A DNA stretch of 64,000 bases, taken from contig BEHT01000008.1 of the NCBI GenBank assembly GCA_002898575.1, positions 21,570 through 85,569 on the forward strand, given 5' to 3'. Position numbers and translations under genes: made by a program. This document shows, one piece after another, positions 16,780 through 25,793 of the stretch (within the stretch, counting starts at the first letter, position 1; every line of letters begins with the position of its first letter). This stretch comes from a bacterium HR17 (GTDB lineage Bacteria; Armatimonadota; Fervidibacteria; Fervidibacterales; Fervidibacteraceae). Under the pieces are notes generated by a model. It was not told the origin of the DNA, searched no databases, and saw only the letters and a program-made list of their open reading frames with translations.

Positions 16780-17625
16780 ATGCGCCGTAAGCGCGGGCAA
16801 ATGGATGGCGTTGTGTTAGCGCTGCTGTTGGTGCTCTTGGTGCTCGCGGCAGCGATCACCGTCGCAGGCTCCAAAAAGTTCGGGTGGTGGCTGAGACCGC
16901 TGGCGTCCGAACACGGTGCCGCCATTGACCGTTTGTTTGTCACCACCCTGGTCATCACGGGAGTTGTCTTCATCTTGGTGCAACTGCTGTTGGCGTTTTT
17001 GGTGTTCCGCTACCGGGGGGAAGCAGGACGACGCGCTGTCTTTTATCCCGATAACCCGCGTCTGGAATTGGCGTGGACGATTGTGCCCGCTGTGATTTTG
17101 ACCATGTTGATTTTGAGCGGTGGTCGGCTGTGGTCCCGCATCCAACTCAGTTCGCCTCCACCCGACGCCTTCGTCGTGGAGGTGTGGGGGCAACAGTTTA
17201 AGTGGGCAATTCGTTACCCTGGCAAAGACGGCAAGTTTGGACGCGTAGACATGCGCCTCATCAGCGGCGACAACCCTCTGGGCATCGACACCAAAGACCC
17301 CGCCAGCAAAGACGACATCTTTTTCCCGGCGGGTGAAGGTGAACTCCATGTGCCCGTCAACAAACCTGTCGTCGTTTACCTGCGCTCCAAAGATGTCATC
17401 CACAGTTTCTATGTCCCGCACTTTCGGGTCAAGCAAGATGCCGTGCCGGGAATGGTCACGCGGGTTTGGTTTGTGCCCACGCGCAAGGGGCAGTTTGAAA
17501 TTGCTTGCGCCGAATTGTGCGGACAAGGGCATTACACGATGCGGGGCATTTTGATCGTGGAAGACGAAGCGCAAGTGCAGGAGTGGTTGGCGCAACAGTC
17601 CACTGTCGCTGACCTTATCCCATAA
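16780..17625 (+). CDS. coxB: Cytochrome c oxidase subunit II (CuA)
   Basis: 281 residues from ATG 16780 (GAGGTG 9 bp upstream; a TTG directly before it is an alternative). Three N-terminal hydrophobic stretches (about 7-24, 45-70, 90-110) are followed by the CuA cupredoxin domain. All CuA ligands are present: the His in KDVIHSFYVPHF, then C243, E245, C247, H251 and M254 in IACAELCGQGHYTMRG. No cytochrome c domain is fused at the C-terminus, so electrons must come from a separate carrier. It pairs with coxA, which starts 33 bp downstream. Confidence 0.96.
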   Translation: MRRKRGQMDGVVLALLLVLLVLAAAITVAGSKKFGWWLRPLASEHGAAIDRLFVTTLVITGVVFILVQLLLAFLVFRYRGEAGRRAVFYPDNPRLELAWTIVPAVILTMLILSGGRLWSRIQLSSPPPDAFVVEVWGQQFKWAIRYPGKDGKFGRVDMRLISGDNPLGIDTKDPASKDDIFFPAGEGELHVPVNKPVVVYLRSKDVIHSFYVPHFRVKQDAVPGMVTRVWFVPTRKGQFEIACAELCGQGHYTMRGILIVEDEAQVQEWLAQQSTVADLIP

Positions 17626-17658
17626 ACCCTTGCCGACGCTGAAGGAGGGTCGTTGGCG

Positions 17659-19473
17659 ATGGCGCACGAAGTGCACGCCCAAACCGAAGTCCATCACGAA
17701 CCGCAAAGTTTCTGGACGCGTTACATCTTCAGCCAAGACGCCAAAATCATCGGCATTCAATACCTCATCACGGCGTTCGTGATGGGGTTCGTCGCGATGG
17801 TGCTGTCTTGGTTGATGCGGTTGCAGTTGGGCTTCCCCGGCAAAACCTTCCCGTGGCTGGAGAAATTGCTTCCTCACGCCGCTCAAGGGGGTATCCTCAA
17901 TCAGGACTTCTATCTCGCCGCCGTCACGATGCACGGCACCATCATGATCTTCTTCTTCATCACAGCCGCTGGCACGGGCGGCTTCTCCAACTTCCTCATC
18001 CCGCTGCAAATTGGCGCCCGTGACATGGCGTTCCCCTTTCTCAACATGTTAAGTTACTGGGTTTATTTGGCAGCCTGTATCGTTTTGATTGCCTCTTTCT
18101 TCGTGCCTGGCGGACCCGCCGGTGGCGGATGGACGATGTACCCGCCCCTCAGCAGCGTCAAGGAAGCCTTGATGGGTTCGGGATGGGGCGCAACCTTGTG
18201 GCTGATTGCTTTAGCCCTTTTCATCGCCTCCACGACGATGGGTTCCCTCAACTACATCACGACTGTCCTAAACTTGCGGACGAAGGGGATGACGATGGGG
18301 CGATTGCCCCTGACCGTTTGGGCGCTGTTCATCACGGCGATTTTGGGGCTGCTGTCGTTCCCCGTGTTGTTCGCCGCTGCCGTCATGCTGCTCCTAGATC
18401 GCCATTTGGGCACCAGCTTCTTCACGCCCTACCTCGTCGTCAGCGACAAGCACATCCCCCATGAAGGCGGCAACCCGATCTTGTGGCAGCACCTGTTCTG
18501 GTTCTTGGCTCACCCTGAAGTTTACATCGCCATCCTGCCTTCTATGGGCATCACTTCGGAAGTGCTTTCCACCCATGCCCGCAAACCCATCTTCGGCTAC
18601 AAAGGCATGGTCGCTGCCATCGCCGCCATCGCGCTTCTGTCCTTCCTCGTTTGGGGACACCACATGTTTGTCAGCGGGATGAACCCTTGGCTGGGCACCG
18701 CCTTCATGACGACGACGCTGCTGATTGCCGTCCCATCCGCCATCAAAACCTTCAACTGGCTGGCGACGCTGTGGGGCGGCAACATTCGTTTTACCACTGC
18801 GATGCTTTTCGCCATCGGGTTCATCTCCACTTTCGCCACAGGCGGTTTGACGGGCATTTTTTTGGGCAACCCCCCCGTTGACATCCCGCTCCACGACACC
18901 TATTTCGTCGTCGCCCACTTCCACTTCGTCATGGGCGTTTCCGCTGTGTTCGGTTTGTTCGCCGGCGTCTATCATTGGTTTCCCAAGATGTTCGGACGGA
19001 TGATGAATGAGCGGTTGGGCAAACTTCACTTCTGGCTGACCTTCATCGGCGTTTACTTCATTTTCTTCCCGATGCACTACCTCGGCTTTCTGGGTGTGCC
19101 GCGCCGCTATTACGCCTTTGACCAATACGACTTTATCCCGCAAGCGTTGGTGCACAACATCAATGTGGTCGTCAGCGTCGCTGCTTTCATCGTCGGCGCG
19201 GCGCAACTGCTGTTCGTTATCAACTTCATCTGGAGTTTGTTCAAAGGTCCCAAAGCCGACCGCAACCCATGGAAAGCCAACACCTTAGAATGGCAGGCTC
19301 CGTCTCCACCGCCGCATGGCAACTGGGGAGACGAATTGCCCGTCGTTTACCGCTGGCCTTACGACTACAGCGTTCCCGGTGCGCCCGAGGATTTCATCCC
19401 GCAAACCGTTCCGACTGTCCCCGCACGGCGGGGCGACGGTGGTGACGGAAAAGGTGGACAGGCATCGCAGTGA
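17659..19473 (+). CDS. coxA: Cytochrome c oxidase subunit I (aa3-type heme-copper oxidase)
   Basis: 604 residues; ATG 17659 is chosen because AGGAGGG is 9 bp away, while the in-frame TTG 17653 would be only 3 bp from it. Twelve-helix heme-copper core. CuB ligands: H285 in AHPEVYIAILPSMG (with the cross-link Tyr at 289) and H334/H335 in WGHHMFVSG. The low-spin heme ligands lie in MHGTIMIFF and the heme ligands of helix X in DTYFVVAHFHFVMG. The proton-channel glutamate position before HPEVY shows FWFLAHPEVY. Subunit III is not fused and is encoded downstream. This is the catalytic subunit that reduces oxygen. Confidence 0.98.
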   Translation: MAHEVHAQTEVHHEPQSFWTRYIFSQDAKIIGIQYLITAFVMGFVAMVLSWLMRLQLGFPGKTFPWLEKLLPHAAQGGILNQDFYLAAVTMHGTIMIFFFITAAGTGGFSNFLIPLQIGARDMAFPFLNMLSYWVYLAACIVLIASFFVPGGPAGGGWTMYPPLSSVKEALMGSGWGATLWLIALALFIASTTMGSLNYITTVLNLRTKGMTMGRLPLTVWALFITAILGLLSFPVLFAAAVMLLLDRHLGTSFFTPYLVVSDKHIPHEGGNPILWQHLFWFLAHPEVYIAILPSMGITSEVLSTHARKPIFGYKGMVAAIAAIALLSFLVWGHHMFVSGMNPWLGTAFMTTTLLIAVPSAIKTFNWLATLWGGNIRFTTAMLFAIGFISTFATGGLTGIFLGNPPVDIPLHDTYFVVAHFHFVMGVSAVFGLFAGVYHWFPKMFGRMMNERLGKLHFWLTFIGVYFIFFPMHYLGFLGVPRRYYAFDQYDFIPQALVHNINVVVSVAAFIVGAAQLLFVINFIWSLFKGPKADRNPWKANTLEWQAPSPPPHGNWGDELPVVYRWPYDYSVPGAPEDFIPQTVPTVPARRGDGGDGKGGQASQ

Positions 19474-19573
19474 ACTTTGCCGTCCACTGCAGTTTGCCAT
19501 TGCCAAGCCATTCCATCTTTATGACCGTCACTTTGAGCAAGAAGGGTTCTTGTGCCCGCTCAGGTGAAAACCG

Positions 19574-20659
19574 ATGACAACGATAAACGCATCCGCGGCA
19601 AATCGGTCAAAGGGAAATGCGTGGCTCCACCGCTTCGCCGTCATGGTGGCGGCGACGACGGTGATGCTCATTTCCGCAGGGGCGTTGGTGACCAGCACCA
19701 AATCGGGCGATGCCATTCCCGACTGGCCGACGGCTTACGGGGGGCTAGTGCCCTTTTACCTGGCTGGCGGCGTGTTGATTGAGTGGACACACCGTTTGAT
19801 CGCAGGCATCACAGCAGCCCTCGTCTTGGTCTTGACGCTTTGGCTGGCGTTTAGCACCTCCCCGCGCTGGCTGAAAGCGTTAAGCGGTCTGGCGCTGCTG
19901 GCGATTATCGCGCAAGCAGTGTTGGGCGGGTTGCGCGTTCTGGTCGTCTCCCACGAACGCGTGCAAGCGACTGCGCTCGTTATCACCCAAGCGCCCCACG
20001 CGGAAGCCGTGCGCATCGCTTTTGCCATCGCCCACGCCACTTTGGCGCAGATCGTTCTGGCGCTCACTTTCGCCATCGCCTTGTTCACGAAACCGTTCCA
20101 TCAACCAGATGGCGCGTCGGTGCCCCTACTTTCATCCTTGCGCCTTACACGCCTGCACGCTGGCACGCTCGCGCTCATCGCCTTGCTGTTTGTGCAATTG
20201 TTGCTGGGTGCGGTGATGCGCCACACCGGTGCGGGGCTCATCATCCCCGACTTCCCGACGGCGTTCGGCAACCTCTTCCCACCTTTCGGCAATTTGCCTT
20301 TTGACCCGAACAACCCGATGCGGATGAGTTACAACGAGTTCGCCTTTAAGGTCGCCGTCCATTTTGCCCATCGCGTCAATGGATTGTTGATTGCGCTGGT
20401 GATTGTCGCGTTGTTTGTGACGGTGTGCCGCCACGCTCAATGGCGCGACGGCGCGCCGCTGCGTAAACTGACGAGTTGGCTGTTGGGCTTGGTGCTCGCT
20501 CAAATCGTGTTGGGTGGGCTGGCGGTTTGGACGCAACTGTCCGTGCCCGTCACCGTCGCCCATGTCGCCGTCGGCGCCACTCTGTTGGGGCTCAGTGTCG
20601 TGACCTTCTGCCAATTGCTGCTCACGACCCAACGGGAGACGGTGGCTGTTACGACCTGA
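19574..20659 (+). CDS. ctaA: Heme A synthase (CtaA/COX15)
   Basis: 361 residues, about eight membrane helices in two similar halves. Heme-binding histidines are in LIEWTHRLIAG and AIAHATLAQ in the first half and VAVHFAHRVNG and TVAHVAVGA in the second. CtaA oxidises the methyl group of heme O to the formyl group of heme A, needed by the CoxA encoded just upstream. The two pDWPTAYG/pDFPTAFG segments (IPDWPTAYGG, IPDFPTAFGN) are typical. CAGGTG is 7 bp before the ATG. Confidence 0.93.
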   Translation: MTTINASAANRSKGNAWLHRFAVMVAATTVMLISAGALVTSTKSGDAIPDWPTAYGGLVPFYLAGGVLIEWTHRLIAGITAALVLVLTLWLAFSTSPRWLKALSGLALLAIIAQAVLGGLRVLVVSHERVQATALVITQAPHAEAVRIAFAIAHATLAQIVLALTFAIALFTKPFHQPDGASVPLLSSLRLTRLHAGTLALIALLFVQLLLGAVMRHTGAGLIIPDFPTAFGNLFPPFGNLPFDPNNPMRMSYNEFAFKVAVHFAHRVNGLLIALVIVALFVTVCRHAQWRDGAPLRKLTSWLLGLVLAQIVLGGLAVWTQLSVPVTVAHVAVGATLLGLSVVTFCQLLLTTQRETVAVTT

Positions 20660-20741
20660 TGTGATTTCTGCGTCGCTTGCCCGTTTGCTCGTCGTTCGCA
20701 ATGTACCCAAAGCCACAGAACGCAGCGCGAAGGTGACTGGG

Positions 20742-21674
20742 ATGAAAACGACAGCGTGGGTGGAGACGGATATCGGGATGCAAACGGGAACGGCGGAAGG
20801 AAAGACGGCGGCGATCGCCGCTAAACTCGCCGATTACCTGCAACTGGTCAAGTTCAAACTGACGGCGCTGGTCGTCATCACGACGGCGTTGGGTTATTTG
20901 ATCGCGCTGCGCAACCCTTGGGTGACAGTGAGCGGGCACTTTGCGCTGACGCTGCTGGGCGCGCTGTTGGTCGTCGGCGCCGCCAATGCTTTCAACCAGG
21001 TGCGGGAACGGGACACCGACGCGGTGATGACACGGACGAAATGGCGCCCGTTGCCCGCTGGGCGAATGAGCGTAGCGGAAGCGCTGTTGGCAGCGGCAGG
21101 GATGGCGGCTGCGGGGCTGGCACTGTTGGCGTGGGTGACGAACGGGTTGACCGCAATGTTGGCGGCGGTGGCAATGGCGTTGTATGTTTTCGCTTACACG
21201 CCACTGAAGCGAAAAAATGAGTTTTGCACGCTCGTCGGCGCGGTCAGCGGTGCCATTCCGCCGATGATGGGCTGGACAGCAGTCCGCAGTGAACTGAGCC
21301 CCGAAGCGTGGGCGCTGTTTGCCTTGCAGTTTCTTTGGCAGTTTCCGCACTTTTGGGCGATTGCCTGGCTGCATCGCCACGACTACCAAAAAGTTGGCTT
21401 TCACCTCTTGCCCGTGCGGGGCGAACCGCACGCCGTCGCCCGTCAAACGGTGCTTTACACGGTGGCGACGGTGTTAGTGAGCGCCTACCCGTTGATGGCG
21501 GGCGAAGTGACGGCTCTTTACGCAGTAGGTGCGACGGTGCTGGGCACATGGTTCATTCACGCTGCGTGGCGTTTTTATCGTCACCGTTCTCACCGATGCG
21601 CTAAAACTTTGTTGTGCGTCGCCGACAGTTACCTGCCGCTGGTGTTGTTGTTATGGCTGTGGACGAAAGGGTAA
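20742..21674 (+). CDS. ctaB: Protoheme IX farnesyltransferase (heme O synthase)
   Basis: 310 residues from ATG 20742, with AAGGTGAC upstream; an ATG at 20661 is in frame but adds residues without a clear ribosome site. UbiA-type prenyltransferase with nine helices. The prenyl-diphosphate motif NQVRERDTDAVMTRTKWRPL (NxxxDxxxD) and the second motif YTPLKRKNEF are both present. It adds the farnesyl tail to heme B to make heme O, the substrate of CtaA encoded before it. Confidence 0.95.
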   Translation: MKTTAWVETDIGMQTGTAEGKTAAIAAKLADYLQLVKFKLTALVVITTALGYLIALRNPWVTVSGHFALTLLGALLVVGAANAFNQVRERDTDAVMTRTKWRPLPAGRMSVAEALLAAAGMAAAGLALLAWVTNGLTAMLAAVAMALYVFAYTPLKRKNEFCTLVGAVSGAIPPMMGWTAVRSELSPEAWALFALQFLWQFPHFWAIAWLHRHDYQKVGFHLLPVRGEPHAVARQTVLYTVATVLVSAYPLMAGEVTALYAVGATVLGTWFIHAAWRFYRHRSHRCAKTLLCVADSYLPLVLLLWLWTKG

Positions 21675-21724
21675 AGATGGTAAGCGCACGGGCACGCACC
21701 CTGCACATGGCAGGTGAGCCAAAC

Positions 21725-22360
21725 ATGGTGCGCACGAAACCGAAAGGCACAACGGTTAACATAGACGACCCCGGCAACGGCGACGGTTGGTCGGGAGATG
21801 GTTGGGCACAAGGTGGGGAAGGGTTGCCCATCCCGACGGCGCGGTTGGGCTTGTGGCTCTTTCTGGGTGCAGCGACGATGCTTTTTGCAGCGTTTTCCAG
21901 TGCCTACCTTGTGCGCATGCCGATGTCCGATTGGCGCAGTGTTCCGAAGCCGCCGATTTTGTGGCTTAACACGCTGGTGCTAATTTTCAGCAGCGTCACG
22001 GTGCAATGGGCGTGGGTCTCCGCCCGCAAAGGCAAACTGGACGCCCTGCGCAACGGGTTGTTAGTGACGACGATGTTGGGCGCTTTGTTTGTGGCAGGAC
22101 AGTTGACGGCGTGGCGGCAGTTGGTCGCGGCGGGCGTTTACTTGCAAACGAACCCCGCCAGCAGTTTCTTTTACCTGCTGACAGCGATGCACGGGTTGCA
22201 CTTGCTCGGCGGTATCGTCGCTTTGATGTGGGCGACGGCGAAGGCGTGGCGCGCCGAATACACGCCCGCCAACCATCTCGGCGTGGAGTTGTGCGCTGTC
22301 TATTGGCACTTCCTCACCCTCGTTTGGCTGTGGCTGTTGATACTACTGTCGCTGCGTTGA
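21725..22360 (+). CDS. coxC: Cytochrome c oxidase subunit III, copy 1
   Basis: 211 residues if started at ATG 21725 (AGGTGA 7 bp upstream). ATG 21677, 3 bp after the ctaB stop, and ATG 21707 are also in frame, so the N-terminus is uncertain. After a Gly-rich soluble stretch there are five membrane helices with the subunit III pattern LGLWLFLGAATMLFAAFSSA, TAMHGLHLLGG and CAVYWHFLTLVWLWL. It stabilises CoxA and helps proton uptake. A second subunit III gene follows directly. Confidence 0.85.
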   Translation: MVRTKPKGTTVNIDDPGNGDGWSGDGWAQGGEGLPIPTARLGLWLFLGAATMLFAAFSSAYLVRMPMSDWRSVPKPPILWLNTLVLIFSSVTVQWAWVSARKGKLDALRNGLLVTTMLGALFVAGQLTAWRQLVAAGVYLQTNPASSFFYLLTAMHGLHLLGGIVALMWATAKAWRAEYTPANHLGVELCAVYWHFLTLVWLWLLILLSLR

Positions 22361-22416
22361 GCCATCGGACACCCATCGTGAGTGACAACGCACTGAATGA
22401 AGGGGTGACGGTGACG

Positions 22417-23085
22417 ATGCATTCAGAGACGCAAGCGGTGCCGTTGGAAGAAGTGCTCAAGTCCGATTGGGGCGGTGGCAAATCGCCCTTTGGGGTCAGT
22501 TGGGGTAAGTTGATGATGTGGCTGTTCATCTTGTCGGACGCTTTCACCTTTGGCGGTTTGTTAGCAGGCTACGGCGCCTTGCGCGTAAGTAGTGGACGCT
22601 GGCCAGACACAGAGCACATTTTTGAGTTGTTCGGTCAACCGCTGCTGCTGATCGCCATCATGACCTTCATCTTAGTCAGCAGCAGCGGGTGGATGGCATT
22701 GGCAGTTCATGCGGCTTACAGCCGTGATCGGCGTCGGACCGTGCGCTACCTCCTGTTAACTTGCCTGTTTGGGCTTCTGTTTTTGGGGTGTCAAGCCTAC
22801 GAGTGGACCCACTTGATCCACGAAGGTTTACGCCCTTGGCATGCCCCTGACCATGCACCGTTTTACGGCGTCCGCAATTTCGGTGCGTGCTTCTTTACCC
22901 TGACGGGCTTTCACGGAGCGCATGTGCTCAGCGGTGTCATCTACCTGTCCATCATCGCCCTGCGGGTCGCTAAGGGCGTTTACGAACAGCGGGGCTCTTA
23001 CGAAGCCGTGGAAATCGCTGGGCTCTATTGGCACTTCGTGGACTTAGTATGGGTGTTCATCTTCACCTTCTTCTACTTGTTCTGA
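22417..23085 (+). CDS. Cytochrome c oxidase subunit III, copy 2
   Basis: 222 residues from ATG 22417. The frame is open far upstream through the copy 1 gene, but that part is a shadow; AAGGGGTGACGGTGACG precedes the ATG. Five or six helices with WLFILSDAFTFGGLLAGYG, TGFHGAHVLSGVIY and AGLYWHFVDLVWVFIFTFFY. Both copies keep the HGxHvlxG and YWHFvDxVW hallmarks but differ in sequence, so they are old paralogues. Both may sit in one oxidase, or one may serve the oxidase whose subunit II is broken at 14235. Confidence 0.88.
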   Translation: MHSETQAVPLEEVLKSDWGGGKSPFGVSWGKLMMWLFILSDAFTFGGLLAGYGALRVSSGRWPDTEHIFELFGQPLLLIAIMTFILVSSSGWMALAVHAAYSRDRRRTVRYLLLTCLFGLLFLGCQAYEWTHLIHEGLRPWHAPDHAPFYGVRNFGACFFTLTGFHGAHVLSGVIYLSIIALRVAKGVYEQRGSYEAVEIAGLYWHFVDLVWVFIFTFFYLF

Positions 23086-23119
23086 CCTGCCGACAGGCTA
23101 TGGGATGAGGTGATGGCTG

Positions 23120-23428
23120 ATGGAGCACGCTGAACACAAACATCCACAGACAAAAGTCTATTTGACCGTTTGGTTTTGGCTGTTCGTGCTAAGTTTCAGC
23201 GCCTACTTTATTGACTTGCTGCACCTGCCCTTCGCCTTGAAGGCGGCACTGTTGGTCGTCATCGCCCTGATGAAAGCAGGGCTCATTGCCGCTTACTTCA
23301 TGCATTTACGGTTTGAACGCCTCAACCTCGTTTACACTGTTCTTTTGCCGCTCATTTTGTTGGTGGCATTAGTAGCGGCTGTCCTGCCGGATGGGCTCAG
23401 TGTGCTCCTGCGCCAACAGCCCTTTTAA
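23120..23428 (+). CDS. coxD: Cytochrome c oxidase subunit IV (prokaryotic type)
   Basis: 102 residues with three membrane helices (about 14-32, 38-60, 70-92) and the family pattern KVYLTVWFWLFVLSFSAYF and ALMKAGLIAAYFMHLRFE. It is a small accessory subunit of bacterial aa3/caa3 oxidases. GATGAGGTGATGG precedes the ATG, and the gene lies 34 bp after subunit III. Confidence 0.88.
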   Translation: MEHAEHKHPQTKVYLTVWFWLFVLSFSAYFIDLLHLPFALKAALLVVIALMKAGLIAAYFMHLRFERLNLVYTVLLPLILLVALVAAVLPDGLSVLLRQQPF

Positions 23429-23455
23429 GCGCTCCCGATAGGGTAGGTGACATCT

Positions 23456-23689
23456 ATGCGTTGGGTCAGTGCGGTTCTTACCTCACTGGCGTTAACTGTG
23501 TCCGCTGCCGCCCAATGTGCGTTATGTAAAGCCGCTGTGCAATCGTCAGGTAACGCTAACTTGATCGGTGGGTTGCGTGCGGGAATTTTGCTCCTAATGG
23601 TTGCCCCTTATTTGATCGTCGGTGTCATCGCTTTCGCTGTCTATCGCGCTCACCGACGCTCATTGCGCTTTCAACCCGAACAAAGTTAG
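23456..23689 (+). CDS. Small membrane protein with CALC motif in the oxidase operon
   Basis: 77 residues from ATG 23456 (AGGTGA upstream). A signal-like N-terminus (residues 1-20) ends at AAQCALCKAAVQSSG, where CxxC could bind metal or form a disulfide, and a membrane helix follows (LLLMVAPYLIVGVIAFAVY). Similar short CxxC proteins occur near oxidase genes in other bacteria, but no function is known to me. Position suggests a role in oxidase assembly. Confidence 0.65.
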   Translation: MRWVSAVLTSLALTVSAAAQCALCKAAVQSSGNANLIGGLRAGILLLMVAPYLIVGVIAFAVYRAHRRSLRFQPEQS

Positions 23690-23702
23690 AGGCAATTACG
23701 CT

Positions 23703-24068
23703 ATGCGACGCTGCGTTGCTTTGCTGCTCGCCATGCACTTGATAGGGCAATGGGGTTTGTATCGGCTGAGCAGTGGGCAGCGAACGCGTAACGCCCATGC
23801 ACTTTACTGCTTTTGTCAAAACTGTCCCGGTGAACCTTTTTGCTGCTGCGGCAAAGGGCAAACGCAGCACCAGAAGGTGCAACTGTCGGCAACTTGTGAC
23901 CAACCAGCGACACTGCTGCTAACGCAAAATGCCGAACGCCCGATGGTGACGACCTCACCCGTTGTTTTGTCGCCACCCGCTTGTCTGGCCGCGTTACACC
24001 TTGAACCACCGTCCATTAAACCTGCCGAATATGTGGTCGCTTTGGATAAACCGCCCCGCCTCCTTTGA
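23703..24068 (+). CDS. Cys-rich exported hypothetical protein
   Basis: 121 residues from ATG 23703, 14 bp after the previous stop. The N-terminus ([20 protein letters not shown]) looks like a signal peptide. The core has a dense Cys cluster, [15 protein letters not shown], with six Cys in 15 residues, then further single Cys. Such clusters bind metals, possibly copper here given the setting. The rest is low in recognisable features. No family is known to me. There is no clear ribosome site beyond GTTAGAGGC, so expression is likely but not certain. Confidence 0.5.
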   Translation: MRRCVALLLAMHLIGQWGLYRLSSGQRTRNAHALYCFCQNCPGEPFCCCGKGQTQHQKVQLSATCDQPATLLLTQNAERPMVTTSPVVLSPPACLAALHLEPPSIKPAEYVVALDKPPRLL

Positions 24069-24121
24069 GCCGCTGCCTTTGCGCGCTCAAAAACTTCACT
24101 GGCTCAAAGGGGGCGATGAAA

Positions 24122-24772
24122 ATGAAGCGCATCGCTTTCACGCTCATTGAACTCTTGGTCGTCATCGCCATCGTCGCTATCTTGGCGGCGATGTTGTTGC
24201 CCGTGCTCAGCGCGGCGCGAGAGAAAGCCCGCCAAACGGCGTGCTTGTCTAACTGCCGTCAAATCGGCTTGGCGTTCGCTCAATACAGCACTGACTGGGA
24301 CGACCGCTTCCCGCTGACCGCTCATTCTTTAGCGGGTTGGGCGGACACTGCTCAGCCTTACATCCGCAACCGCCAGATTTACCACTGCCCAAGTCAGACG
24401 CAACCGCGTATCAGTGCTTACTTCATGAACCTGTATCTGGCAGGCAATCAACCCTTTGGATCGCTGTCAGCGATTGGCAAGCCTGCCAGCGTTATCGTCA
24501 TTGCCGAGGGAGCAGACGCCAGGACCAGTGACCATTTTCACCCGATGTGCTGGGGCATACCTTGGGACATGGCTTTTTGTCACGGCAGCGACAACGCGTG
24601 GGCGTGGGACGCGATAGCGGATGAAACGAGGGAGTTGGCGGTGCGACGACATCAAGGTGGCTTCAACGCCGTTTGGGTAGATGGGCACGCGAAATGGACG
24701 CTGTGGCGTCCGACATGGTGGCGCGACCTCGCCCGCAACATCTATGCTGGCGCTTACGACCCGCGCCAATAA
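24122..24772 (+). CDS. Type IV prepilin-like protein (DUF1559-type), short form
   Basis: 216 residues from ATG 24122, with AAAGGGGG 8 bp upstream; ATG 24116 is 2 bp from that site and less likely. A short basic leader MKRIA is followed by the prepilin signal [20 protein letters not shown], in which Glu5 is kept. The conserved region [20 protein letters not shown] and the C-terminal VWVDGHAKW mark the family that is abundant in Armatimonadota and Planctomycetes. It is a likely substrate of a prepilin peptidase and of the machine at 1-6161. It lies inside the oxidase locus without an obvious link. Confidence 0.85.
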   Translation: MKRIAFTLIELLVVIAIVAILAAMLLPVLSAAREKARQTACLSNCRQIGLAFAQYSTDWDDRFPLTAHSLAGWADTAQPYIRNRQIYHCPSQTQPRISAYFMNLYLAGNQPFGSLSAIGKPASVIVIAEGADARTSDHFHPMCWGIPWDMAFCHGSDNAWAWDAIADETRELAVRRHQGGFNAVWVDGHAKWTLWRPTWWRDLARNIYAGAYDPRQ

Positions 24773-24830
24773 ATTCGCGCTGCAGCAACAACGGCGTCAA
24801 ACTTTGCTCGGACGGAGGTGAAGTCGACCG

Positions 24831-25445
24831 ATGAGCCAATGGCACCGTTTCGCCGGGTTGGTCGCGGCGTTGACCGTCATCGCAGCCCTCGCAGGAGCCT
24901 TCGCACACTTTTGGCAACAGCGGGGGAGCGCTCTACCCGTCTACTGGACAGTGCCCGCGTTTCAACTGATTGCCCATGACGGCAAACCCTTCGGGTCGCG
25001 CGATTTGAAGGGCAAAGTGTGGGTGGCGGAGTTCTTCTTTGCGTCATGTGCAGGCATCTGTTTGGACATGAACCGCAACATGGCGCGGGTGCAAAAAGCC
25101 TTCGCCGATAACCCTGATGTCGTGCTCGTCAGCATCACCGTTGACCCCAAAACCGACACGCCCGAGATCCTGCGGGAATATCGCAAAAACTTCGGGGCTA
25201 TAGAGGGCAAATGGGTTTTCCTGACAGGCGACAAAAAGGCAATTTACCGCTTGGCGCGGCACGGCTTCAAGGTGGCAGCGGCAGAAGTCAAACCGCAAGA
25301 GGAAGGCGGTGCCACCGACTTCATCCACAGCGACCGTTTCGTCCTTGTAGACCGTCAGGGGCGCATTCGCGGCTACTACAACGGCACGGACAAACAGCAG
25401 GTCCAAAAACTCATCGCCGACATCCACCAGTTGCTGCGGGAGTGA
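24831..25445 (+). CDS. sco: Sco1/SenC copper-delivery protein
   Basis: 204 residues, ATG with GGAGGTGA 9 bp upstream. N-terminal membrane anchor (about 8-27), then a thioredoxin-fold domain with copper ligands FFASCAGICLDMN (CxxxC) and the distant His in DFIHSDRFVLVD. VSITVDPKTDTPEILREY is a Sco hallmark. It inserts copper into CuA of CoxB. A DUF420 gene, often found with Sco genes, follows after repeat element B. Confidence 0.94.
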   Translation: MSQWHRFAGLVAALTVIAALAGAFAHFWQQRGSALPVYWTVPAFQLIAHDGKPFGSRDLKGKVWVAEFFFASCAGICLDMNRNMARVQKAFADNPDVVLVSITVDPKTDTPEILREYRKNFGAIEGKWVFLTGDKKAIYRLARHGFKVAAAEVKPQEEGGATDFIHSDRFVLVDRQGRIRGYYNGTDKQQVQKLIADIHQLLRE

Positions 25446-25549
25446 AAGCAAGGCGCGCTTTGCCCTTCGTGATTGCAGTGAGCCCAATAGGAGTTCGGCA
25501 AGAGTCCCACACTCCCCGCTTCGTGAGCGCAGCATCTTTTTGCAGGCTA

Positions 25550-25719
25550 CTGTGTGGGGTTTGGTCGGAGGGCGGCTCTTTTGAGCCGCCCACAGGACAA
25601 TTCGCCACATTCGGAGGGCGGCTCTCTTGAGCCGCCGAACAAAATGAACACGAAAAAACGGCGCGTCGGGAGACGCGCCCTCCGAAAGACGCCGAAAAAT
25701 GAGACGCGAAAATTCAGCG
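25550..25719 (-). repeat. Double-hairpin element B, inverted
   Basis: On the minus strand it has the order GAATTTTC, TTCGGCG, core stem GGCGCGTC/GACGCGCC, GGCGGCTC/GAGCCGCC, then CCGACCAAACCCC and CACAG. The GGCGGCTC hairpin occurs twice (25569-25590 and 25616-25640). The element lies between the sco and DUF420 genes and leaves both intact. Confidence 0.8.
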
Positions 25720-25793
25720 CATCGGGATATGCTCCACCCAGAGGACGACGAAAGGGGAAAAAGTTAGCGGCAAACGGGGGCTGAAAAAGCACC

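Noticed and set aside
22006..22416. Long N-terminal extension of the second subunit III
   Set aside because: It lies inside the first subunit III gene in another frame and has no family similarity; ATG 22417 gives the normal length.
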